Source: Halictus rubicundus
Lineage: Eukaryota; Arthropoda; Insecta; Hymenoptera; Halictidae
Assembly: GCF_050948215.1 (NCBI RefSeq)
Contig: NC_135157.1
Location: 9,114,001 to 9,178,000 of the forward strand
Reading direction: 5' to 3'
Length of the DNA: 64,000 bases
The notes under the pieces: model-generated
Seen by the model: the letters and a program-made list of their open reading frames with translations, nothing else
What the model was told of the DNA's origin: nothing
Database searches by the model: none
Position numbers and translations under genes: made by a program
Shown here: piece by piece, positions 49,012 through 59,719 of the stretch
Position numbering within the stretch: the first letter of the stretch is position 1
Layout of the letters: every line of letters starts with the position of its first letter

Positions 49012-51809
49012 ATGAAGTTCCTCCTATACGTAGCCGCCGCCATTTTGGTATCATCGGCGCAGTGCCTGGTGATTAGGAATGCCGATTCAGGTATAGACAA
49101 ACCCATCTGAACCTCCAATGTTCACTATTGTACAATTTTTATTGTCGAGTCTGAAGATTATTTAAAAAGGATTATCTGAACACTTACATTTTTCTAATGC
49201 TTTTACTATTCCACTTTTATTATTTTTTACTCTCTCTCTCTACTAAATCCAGTTATTAGTTTCTAAATGGTGTCCACTTAACTTTGTCCCCCAATTCTTT
49301 AATACCTCACTGACCCTCAGTGCCAGCCCCCAAATGCTTGCCCCAGTTTGAAGGATACTCGCAAAATGTCTTGCTATACTCTAACCTCACTTACTTTCCA
49401 GTATCATCTGCCTCATTATCATCGTCCAAAGAAAGCGTAGAAGACGTAGGCCAACTGGTGCCCCATGGTGACGAATTGGAACTGGTCTCGCTCAAAAACC
49501 TCGGGCAAGGTGATGTTGCCAAGCAACTGCTAAAAGAACTGCGCAAACTTCTGGAGCGGTTTGGTATTCATCTCCCAGCAGGTCTCCCAGGAGTCCCCGG
49601 TGTCCCAGGTCATCCAGAAGGTCTCCCAGGAACATCAAAAAGAGACATAGGCTCTCTGTTCCCCATCGGTGGCGAGATGGTGAGCAATATGGTGCACACT
49701 GGAGAGGATCTCGTCGGAGGCTTCATCCCCAAGTTCGGAAAGAGGGACCTTACTGGCCTGTTCCCTGCTGATGGTGGCGCCATTGACAAGCTGGTGAACA
49801 AGGGTGAGGAGTTCGTCGGTGGCTTCATCCCCAAAGGAAAAAGAGACATTGGATCGCTTTTCCCCATTGGCGGAGGTGCTGTCAGCGGAATGGTGAATGG
49901 AGCAGAAGATTTAGTTGGTGGATTCATCCCCAAGCTTGGAAAGAGAGACATTGGATCGCTTTTCCCCATTGGTGGAGGTGTTGCCAGCGGAATGGTGAAT
50001 GGAGCAGAAGATTTCGTTGGAGGATTCATCCCCAAGTTCGGAAAGAGGGACATTGGATCGCTTTTCCCCATTGGTGGAGGTGCTGTCAGCGGAATGGTCC
50101 ATGGAGCAGAGGATTTAGTTGGTGGATTCATCCCCAAGCTTGGAAAGAGAGACATTGGATCGCTTTTCCCCATTGGTGGAGATGTTGTCAGCGGAATGGT
50201 GAATGGAGCAGAAGATTTAGTTGGTGGATTCGTTCCCAAGTTCGGAAAGAGGGACCTTACTGGCCTGTTCCCTGCTGGTGGTGGCGTCATTGACGACCTG
50301 GTGAACAAGGGTGAGGAGTTCGTTGGTGGCTTCATCCCCAAAGGAAAAAGAGACATTGGATCGCTTTTCCCCATTGGCGGAGGTGCTGTCAGCGGAATGG
50401 TGAATGGAGCAGAAGATTTAGTTGGTGGATTCATTCCCAAGCTTGGAAAGAGAGACATTGGATCGCTTTTCCCCATTGGTGGAGGTGCTGTCAGCGGAAT
50501 GGTCCATGGAGCAGAGGACTTAGTTGGTGGATTCATTCCCAAGCTTGGAAAGAGAGACATTGGATCGCTTTTCCCCGTTGGTGGTGGTGTTGTCAGCGGA
50601 ATGGTGAATGGAGCAGAAGATTTAGTTGGTGGATTCGTTCCCAAGTTCGGAAAGAGGGACCTTACTGGCCTGTTCCCTGCTGGTGGTGGCGTCATTGACG
50701 ACCTGGTGAACAAGGGTGAGGAGTTCGTTGGTGGCTTCATCCCCAAAGGAAAAAGAGACATTGGATCGCTTTTCCCCATTGGCGGAGGTGCTGTCAGCGG
50801 AATGGTGAATGGAGCAGAAGATTTAGTTGGTGGATTCATTCCCAAGCTTGGAAAGAGAGACATTGGATCGCTTTTCCCCATTGGTGGAGGTGCTGTCAGC
50901 GGAATGGTCCATGGAGCAGAGGACTTAGTTGGTGGATTCATTCCCAAGCTTGGAAAGAGAGACATTGGATCGCTTTTCCCCATTGGTGGTGGTGTTGTCA
51001 GCGGAATGGTGAATGGAGCAGAAGATTTAGTTGGTGGATTCGTTCCCAAGTTCGGAAAGAGGGACCTTACTGGCCTGTTCCCTGCTGGTGGTGGCGTCAT
51101 TGACGACCTGGTGAACAAGGGTGAGGAGTTCGTTGGTGGCTTCATCCCCAAAGGAAAAAGAGACATTGGATCGCTTTTCCCCATTGGTGGAGGTGTTGTC
51201 AGCGGAATGGTCCATGGAGCAGAAGATTTAGTTGGTGGATTCGTTCCCAAGTTCGGAAAGAGGGACCTTACTGGCCTGTTCCCTGCTGGTGGTGGCGTCA
51301 TTGACGACCTGGTGAACAAGGGTGAGGAGTTCGTTGGTGGCTTCATCCCCAAAGGAAAAAGAGACATTGGATCGCTTTTCCCCATTGGTGGAGGTGTTGT
51401 CAGCGGAATGGTCCATGGAGCAGAAGATTTAGTTGGTGGATTCGTTCCCAAGTTCGGAAAGAGGGACCTTACTGGCCTGTTCCCTGCTGGTGGTGGCGTC
51501 ATTGACGACCTGGTGAACAAGGGTGAGGAGTTCGTTGGTGGCTTCATCCCCAAAGGAAAAAGAGACATTGGAGCGCTTTTCCCCATTGGTGGAGGTGTTG
51601 TCAGCGGAATGGTCCATGGAGCAGAGGATTTAGTTGGTGGATTCGTTCCCAAGTTTGGAAAGAGGGAGGTTGAAGAGAAGCAGAAGAGAGAACTCTTCGC
51701 GGATACAATCCAATCGCTTAACAATGATTTGTTCAAGCCAGCTCTGCAAACCGGTCTGAACATGGGAAGTCGAGTTGAGAAATTGGTACTTTCGCCGGTC
51801 TCAACCTAG
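49012..51809 (+). CDS. Secreted 20-unit tandem peptide precursor
   Basis: Exon 1 is 49012-49090 (MKFLLYVAAAILVSSAQC signal peptide) and exon 2 is 49402-51809; 828 residues, GT-AG, phase 1. Exon 2 has an acidic spacer (KESVEDVGQLV), a GLPGVPGVPGHPEGLPG linker, 20 tandem units and a tail. Class A units (14, 34 residues) run from DIGSLFPIGG to AEDLVGGFIPKLG or FVPKFG; class B (6, 33 residues) run from DLTGLFPAGG to EEFVGGFIPKG. Every unit is preceded by Lys-Arg and ends in Gly, the arrangement used for dibasic cleavage and C-terminal amidation. Predicted products are acidic and Gly-rich, unlike cationic antimicrobial peptides. No known family is recognised. Peptide hormone, glue or silk-like uses are all possible. 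Poly(A) signal AATAAA is at 52167-52172. A second in-frame acceptor at 49320 would add 27 residues. Confidence 0.88.
49638..51659 (+). repeat. Coding tandem array of 20 units with 405-bp and 201-bp higher-order periods
   Basis: The array encodes 674 residues: 14 units of 102 bp and 6 of 99 bp. The class B marker GGGACCTTAC occurs at 50251, 50656 and 51061 (405-bp steps, B-A-A-A), then at 51262 and 51463 (201-bp steps, B-A). Copies within each higher-order period are nearly identical at DNA level, which points to recent unequal exchange. Assembly collapse or expansion is possible. Confidence 0.92.
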
Positions 51810-53839
51810 AGTCACAGATGTTAGATGTAAGTGTCGGTAATTAACAATAAGTTTAATTGATATTTTATCGATTACCGATTTTATCGTTTTTTTTTATCAA
51901 GATGTTCGATTAGTCTTGTGTCGGGTTATCAGAAAAATGTTAAAGATCTTTTGGATAAGAGAGGATGTGAGATTATGAAATGTATTTTGTTTTGTAAATG
52001 TTGTGTTTCTGTTTGTTCACAGTTACTGCGAAATGCGGACGGCGGTCTGAGATGATTTTTGGACGCAATTTGCATTTACGAGGAAAATATAGTAGACATA
52101 ATTCCGGGCCTGTGATTTGTATTTTGATGTTGATTGCAGGCTATTGTTTGTTAAGCAAGGAAAATCAATAAAACTTTATATCGCAAAAAATCTTCCCTTT
52201 TTTTATATCAATCCTTCCTCTTTGCTATTTCAACTGCGTGTTGAAATCTTAAACGTTTGTTGAGCGAGAATAGTTGCAACTACCTAAAATTTATACATCG
52301 AGTAAAGCAAGATACCGATGGTTCTTATTACTGAAAAATTAGATTAATCAACTATAAAGTTATCATATCTTCTAAGCACCCAAGTTCAATAAAGCGAATC
52401 CCTTAGGACAGGAAACAATAATCTACCTAACTTTCTTTCCCTTCGATGAGTACCTAACTTTTCAGATATGCATAAATAAACTTAATTTGACTATTAATAA
52501 GTTATAATATTATACTTCCAGTCTGAAGTCTTAGATTGGTCTCAAGACATAAAAATTATGGAAGCCATGCGAATGGTTTTTTTCAATACGATTAACCAAA
52601 TTTTATTAAATAATTAATAAAAAATTAATAAGAATTAAATTAGGTAATAGGATAGGTTATTTTGTATGCAGTAGCGGAAATATTATGCAGAGCGATAATT
52701 TATGACGTCGAGCGATATGGTAACCGCAGTATCCGCCATCTTGGAGAACTATCGTCAAAGAGACCGGATTTTATAGTTCAGTTTATTTCGAATCATTGTT
52801 CGCAATATATTTCTTTTGGAATACAGTTTCACAGGTGAAGTAATAAACAATGGACAGCGAATATAATTTTCGTCGTCCTTTTTATGAAAATCCAACATTT
52901 AAACAAGCTTTCAAACGATTTCTAATTATGAGGAATGACTGCAAATTAACTCATTGTTGAATTGTTCATTAAGAGACTGTATAAGTCGATATGTACGTCA
53001 ACTAGTATTATTATTGAAGAGGTATTCTTGCGAGATTTATTTTATTCTAAAAAACGATAAGGAGATGTCGTTCTTCGGCATATAGAATTGTTGAAAAGAT
53101 CTGGTCTTTTTCTTCAGTGTTATTCAAGAACTCTGTCTTGGATCTCAGCAACGAAAATTACAAAAAGCGCTCATTTCATAAATAAAATGTTTAAGATACG
53201 AAACATGCCCCGTAACAATTTTTCAGGTCAAACAAATCGACTGTCGTCGTTTCCGCCATCTTCTCGGAGAACAACGTCGAAGACTATCCAGACTATTTAC
53301 ACAAACCACATATTTCAAATAATTTGTTCTAATTGATACAATATTGTACTGACTTGTATTCTAAGAATCGTATTTAATGAAAAATACGCAGAATAAACTT
53401 TGTTTGACAAATAATAAATATATTTTCAGTATAAGTCATTCTTTTAGCACACGTACATCTTCCTTCCTTCCATATTTATTTCTGTCTTTCACATTTCTTT
53501 AACAATTTTAAAATTACAGTCTTAGGAATAAACTGTTTAAAAAGTCGTAGAACTCGGCAATAATTATTACTTAGTTCGAGCCACTTGAAAGTTCATTTTC
53601 GATCACTATAACCACAAACATCAGCCGGCACCTGATCACAAAAATGAATACAACGCACTAGATATTATTTACAACATTTAATCCATAAATGCAACCAAAA
53701 TTCAAAATCACTTTTCTAGTGAAGCAACTGTAGAAACTTTCGGACATTCTTACACATCGCTGCAATTATCCAGCACCTCATTCGCCATTTTGACTTCGTA
53801 CCACTTTCCCATTCTCCATTGTATAATACAATAATGTGC
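51810..53839. other. Intergenic DNA between peptide precursor and esterase E2
   Basis: Contains the precursor 3' UTR to about 52190. Two CCGCCATCTT words followed by GGAGAAC occur at 52733 and 53253, 520 bp apart, suggesting a diverged repeat related to the one at 32.9-33.5 kb. No gene is supported. Confidence 0.5.
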
Positions 53840-53992
53840 CACGTGCAAGCGATGACTTCATATCAAACATTACCGTTTCCTCTGCAAACAACATCAATCA
53901 ATTTTCCAACTACCGGACAATGTTTCGAACACTTGCGGATCGAACGATGCATTGTTCAAACAATGTTTGAACTAACATCGTGGGTATATAAA
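53840..53992 (+). promoter_or_regulatory. Promoter of esterase E2
   Basis: CACGTG at 53840-53845 and TATATAAACCAGG beginning at 53985, 56 bp before the ATG at 54041. The TATA word extends identically with that of the peptide precursor. Confidence 0.65.
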
Positions 53993-54040
53993 CCAGGTAT
54001 ATTCTGACTGCGGCATCATTGGCTCAGCAGGTAAACTACG

Positions 54041-57000
54041 ATGGGTCGTGTCGCAGAGGTAGCCCTCGTAGTGCTGTTGTCGCTGACACAGTGTCTGGGA
54101 GAGGAAACGGAAGTAGTTGAGACCACTAGTGGACCTGTCAAAGGTATAGTCAAAAAAACAATATGGCATGGTATCTCATACAATGCCTTCCTCGGCATAC
54201 CCTATGCGGAGCCGCCGCTTGGTGAATTGAGATTCAAGGTAAAAGATCATTCTTTCCTGTTAGATTACAGTATTATCTCTACCGTAACTGTCAAAGTTTT
54301 ATCCCCACCACTGGTGGGCAGAACCAAAGAGATCTAGAAAATTGATTTTATTTTCGAGATTCGCATGCAATTGAATTGAAAAGGGTCAACAATTGTTTTC
54401 ACGTACTTTCAGTCACCTGTTCCCATAAAACGATCGTCAGCAGTTTTCAATGCTGACAAGGAGGCCTCAGTCTGCCCGCAGGTAGACTTCTTCTCAGGTG
54501 ACTACATGGGTGTCGAGGACTGTTTGTACATCAACGTGATGTCCCGAGAGGTATCGCTTGACATTGTTTTATTCAATTTGTGATAGAAATTCTACTAATC
54601 ATTCTGTGTCTAGACGAAAACCAAACGTCAGTAGTCGCGTAGAGATAACTTTTCAGTGTTACTTTATCTTTTCTGTCGAAGAAATTGAAAACTGATTTTG
54701 TTCGAATTTTTACCGTGTATTAATTTAATTCGGCATCGCACAAAAATTTAGTGAAAATCCCCCAAACTATACAGCACAATGTCATATAATTCTATGAACG
54801 GAGCTGGTCATTGAAAATTAGATAAAGAATAATTTCCATTAAAATGATGCTATAGCTCGGCAATTCGACCAAAAAACCAGTCATGGTTTGGATCTACGGT
54901 GGAGCATTCTTTGCTGGATACAGTAACACATCCGTGTACGGACCCGATTTCTTCCTCGAAGAGGATGTTGTCTTCGTCAGCTTCGGTTACCGTCTCGGTG
55001 CTCCAGGTGCCCCAATCTTTCTTCTAATTCGAATGTTTTGAAGTTCCTATAAAAATAAAATCACACAGCAACATTGCTACTGCATGTTTCCAGGATTTTT
55101 GGCGTTGGATCACCCTGACGCTGCTGGTAACGCTGCGATGAAGGATCAGGTCCTGGCTCTGAAATGGGTGCAGGCGAATATTGCTGCCTTCGGTGGTGAC
55201 CCTAATCAAGTGACCATTTACGGAGAAAGCGCAGGTGGTACTTCCGTGGGACTGCACGTTTTGTCACCACAATCTAACGGTATGTGAAATTATTTGTTCC
55301 GTCGATAAACTCCTCGGTAGAAAATGATCTATACTCTAAACTTATTAATAGATTTTCTGCATTTGTCACGAGAACAAACTGGTGTAATTTAAGAAGGATT
55401 AAAGGAATTTAATACTGCCAACACATTGTTTTCAACATGGCTACTGTTTTTTGCAATCGCGACCAGGCAATGCAATTGCGGATGCAGACCATTTTTACTT
55501 TGATAGTTTTATTTAGAATATTTGATAACAGTGCTCTCACCGTTTCCTGGCGACGATAAATGATTAGTTTATATTGTTTCTTGTTAATTCAGGACTCTTC
55601 AAGCAAGTAATCCTACAAAGTGGAACACCTCTGTGTCAATGGGGCTTCCACACTCCTAACAAGGCGTACCAAAATGCTCGCGCTCTCGCTGTTAATCTTG
55701 GCTACGACGGAGTCGATGACGAAGGCATGATAGAGTTCCTTCGCGGTGTTCCGGTAGAAAAAATGGTCCGCATGACCATGCAAATCGACTATGTGAGTAC
55801 AATATTCGTTCCAAGGAATATTCTTGTTATCCTGTAAGTTTCAGTCCGAAATGTACAAGATTGTGAAAGTTAGACATTTTGATTGCTCACTCACTCATCG
55901 TTGTACTCACTACAAATGTTTCCAGGGCTTCTTGCCGTTCAGACCAACGATAGAGAACCTTGACAACGTAAAAGATGGCAGCGAGTTCTTGACAGAGTGC
56001 CCCATCCAGCTGTACGAGTCTGGAAAGTTCAAGAAGGTTCCCACGCTTATGGGTTTCAACAAGGACGAATCTCTCTTCTTCTTGAACTGTGAGTATGGGA
56101 CTGAGTCACGGATCGACAACTAGGTCAATTCTGATCGTGACAAGAATTTTTCAGACTGTAAAATTTGGGTGCTGAAACCTTTGGTTTGCTACATTTTTAA
56201 CAAAACCGCCAGAAGATCTTGATTTAAACGTATATATTAACATTATTATTACCGTTTCGCAGATATGGTTGGCAAAAACGGAAACCGCGGACCTGCGTTA
56301 GCAGGTCTCATACAAAATTCGAAGGGCATCAACAGTGGCGTCGACCAAATATTGGGATCTTTTACCGGAGCAGTGTTCGACTTCCTTCCTGATGCCATGA
56401 TCCAAATGGTTCTCGATATTATGAACGGCATCATGTTCGTGGCTCCCATTGATCTGACGCAGAAATACATAGCGCAAGCCAATGGCGATTATCCTGTCTA
56501 TTATTACATGCTCTCGTACATGTCGCAGTGGAACATGCACGAGTTGGTTGGCGATTCCGTAAACGGTATGACGGCACACAACATTTTTTTATTTTCCTAT
56601 TTAGCACTAAGTATGCAACCTTTTAGACTTAATAGAATCGCATTAGTTTCAATGATTTTACGACAACAATTTAAATCGTGAACCGGTAAGTCGTCCCTAA
56701 CGAGATAATTTAATCGTTTGAATTGTTGCTTTAAAGAAGACCCTTAAGCCGAATTTTCATGTAGAACGGATCCTAAAAATTCTGGTAGTAGGCTTCCAGT
56801 GGGTGAAGTATGAAGTAGGTCAATTGAAACTAGAAGAAGACTGGAACGATCGAGAGGCATGAATAAAATCGAGTTAGGTTTCGAGGGACGTTTTTGATTT
56901 CAGGAACTGCTCACGTCGATGATGTTGGCTACTTGTTCAACGTGAAAGCGTTGAAAGCGCCGACAGACCCGAATCATACATTCAACGTGTTCAGGAAGAA

Positions 57001-57594
57001 GATGGTCTCCTTGTGGGCCAACTTCGCTAAATACGGGTAAGATCATTGATAGAAAGTTGGTTACTATACTGCGGATTTTATAAATTTATGAGTGTTTGAA
57101 GAATAGCTAAACATTTGGATAGATATATGCTTGTTACTTTGATAAAGTAATGTAAAATGGTCGCGTTTAGTGTTCCGTGAACCCAGTGTTAAAATGCAGT
57201 AAAAAGACGAACGAATCTAGATAAAGTGCCATCGGAACTGCGTTCAAGAAAATGGATAAACAGCTGACTAAATGGGCCAGAATATTGGTTCAGAATATTA
57301 CATGTTCGATGAAAAATAATCAAAAATAATATATACCGTTCTTCTTGCAGAGATCCTACACCACAGAATTCGCAAAGCGAGGGTCCGTCATTCAACGTAC
57401 GTTGGCTGGACAGTAAAGCAACCGGTGCACAGTTGGAGATCAACGAGCAGGCTGTCATGAGGAATCGCATGCTAGGTTCGATGACACAATCCTACGAGGA
57501 TGGTCTGAAGGATAGGCTGCCGAATCTGTCCGGCTGCAAAGCGGCATCGAGCGCTACAACCAAGTCCTCAGGTCTCCTAGGTGGCCTGTTTTAG
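54041..57594 (+). CDS. Secreted carboxylesterase E2 (nine exons)
   Basis: Exons: 54041-54238, 54413-54550, 54856-55006, 55094-55279, 55593-55792, 55926-56088, 56263-56565, 56904-57036, 57351-57594; 571 residues, all introns GT-AG. Six internal exons have exactly the lengths of those in E1, so the two are tandem duplicates. It has a signal peptide (MGRVAEVALVVLLSLTQC), FLGIPYAEPP, YGGAFFAG oxyanion region, Ser208 in GESAGG, Glu339 in NKDESLFF and His450 in AHVDD, so it should be an active extracellular carboxylesterase. The C-terminus differs from E1, ending in a Ser/Gly-rich tail (KSSGLLGGLF) with no clear membrane anchor. Substrate is unknown. ATTAAA at 57705-57710 may serve as poly(A) signal. 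Confidence 0.93.
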
Positions 57595-59719
57595 TGAAAA
57601 TCGCGTTGGACACCAATTGGATGCTTAGATTATTATTTAACGTAGAGTGGAAGCATATAGTAATATGTAAACATTCACTGTAATTTCAAAAATGTATATG
57701 ATATATTAAATATGCAAGAAAATTAAGATAATCTTGTACGGTATTATTTTGCAAGTTGCAACTAAACCTTCATCTCTAACGAGACGATCATTGTTTATTG
57801 CTGAAAAAATTGTGATCCATTTATCCTGAATATGACGTATACTAATCAACCCACTCCCAGCCTTGTTTTATCCCATACAACACCACACACGTAGCCTAAA
57901 TACATTTAGCCTAATTGTTTTTTCTTTATGCAGTGAATTTTACTATTTTGATGATGTGAAATGAATTTTTACTATTTGTCTCATTCCCGGCTCTTTTTAC
58001 TGTAGGCGAAACAAGTTCGGTTAGTCGCATAATTTTTTTCTCGTTCAGCTCAGGGACATCGGTAGCTCACAAAAAATTGAAGTGGATTTATCGCTGTCAA
58101 ATTTTATCTCTAATCAAATTATGTTTATCTCTTATCAAATCGCTACAGGATAAGTGACTGCCTAATCGTATCCTGCCTGAAGAACCATAGTGAAAGTGCA
58201 ATATCACGATAACATTGAAAAACCTTGACAATCCCAGTTTCCAAGAGTAAGATTAACTATGCGGCCTCTGCGACAGCCTTCGTACAAAAGCACTCCGTGT
58301 ATTGAGTTATTATTATATGGTGTACACGTTTAATTGCGATAATTTCTAAGTTGATGCTGGCATGAGTAATCACATTATGCATTTATATCACAAAAAAGAT
58401 GTCAAAAAAAAATCGCGACCAATGTTTAAAAAACATGTAAAACGTTTTACAGTTTTTTATGCAGTCGGATGAAGCAGTATACGTCAGTATACCTAAACAG
58501 GTGACGAACAATTTAGAAAAGAATAATAATAATTTATTGCACCGCCCATACATTATACTATGTTTTTGGATATAAATAATATTATATTATTGCCCGCCTG
58601 CAATTCAGAAAATGAGTTCAATGATTACTATTTGTAATATGGACACAAAAAATATTAGATCTATGAAAAACTTACTTATTCATCATGAGAAAGGCAATAA
58701 TTATTCTAAGATAAATAATTATCAATTTTAGGAAACTTATAAAAACACAAAACGACGAGAAAATGTTTCACTTTTAAAATCATTTTACGAGCCGAAGAGA
58801 AAGAATGGAAATTTTTCATGATCATAATAAATTAAATTGATTCATCCAGATGTGATCGATTAAGAAAATTTAAGTGACAGATGTTAAGCATTAAACAGTG
58901 CAGCATCCTACGCTGCAGAAAATGTTGCGATAGTCCACTCTAGCACAATCCTAAATACACCATAAACATTTGTACATTAGAGCGCGATTATAAAATGCAT
59001 CGCATGCATTATACGCGTTGACGTGTTTGTTGTGGAAACAAGTAACTGGGGCAGGTCTAATTGAGATGTAAGCAAACAAACAATGCCGGTAGTTTGCTTC
59101 GGATACACGGCGAATCCGTCGCACTACAGTATTATTCGCATTGCGATGGAACATGTTTGTAAACGATCGCAAACAGTACATTAAATTTATGATTTCTGAA
59201 CAGGTGTTTCCGTGTACACATGAAAACCGACTTGGTAAATTTTTATGTCGCAATTTTCCGTGCAAAATGTGTCCGACTATGTGACTTCCAGTTTTTACAT
59301 AATAATTTGATGCGTAAAACAATTATTTTGTCTACAGCAATTGAGACTTTACATTCTCACATTACAATGTTACACGTAAAACGAGTCCGATTATGTGACT
59401 TTTCATCAACATTAAACGTACCATGACCGGTTGAATAAAATTTTCTTCCTGCTTTTTTTCTTCTTCCTATTATTATAAAAATTGCGAAAAATGTAAGTAA
59501 ATTCAATCATGTGTTCGGTACGTCCAGTAATAAATTAATGTAAATAACATTTTACAGAACAAAAAGAACTAGTAATTAATGGTTTAACCAGTTAACTGTG
59601 GAATTTAATTTTAAAAATCCCTCACGGCGCGAAATTAAAATCAAACAATGACGAATATATACGTCGAATGCAGGCCAAATGTCGCAGGCCAAACTGCACC
59701 ACAATAGAATTTTGGATTT
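57595..59719. other. Intergenic DNA between convergent esterases E2 and E3
   Basis: About 2.1 kb, A+T-rich, with only short ORFs. ATTAAA on the minus strand at 59604-59609 may end the E3 transcript. Two ACGAGTCCGATTATGTGAC-like words at 59271 and 59380 form a short imperfect direct repeat. Confidence 0.5.

Noticed and set aside
49320..49401. Translation start of the peptide precursor at 49320
   Set aside because: It would begin at a non-ATG codon without a signal peptide; the exon at 49012-49090 supplies an ATG and a strong signal peptide in matching phase.
49638..51659. Classical antimicrobial multi-peptide precursor (apidaecin-like)
   Set aside because: Predicted units have more acidic than basic residues and are not Pro/Arg-rich.
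49610..51763. 717-residue open frame antisense to the peptide repeat
   Set aside because: It is a shadow of the coding repeat: low stop content in one antisense frame is copied 20 times. It has no signal peptide, family motif or splice support.
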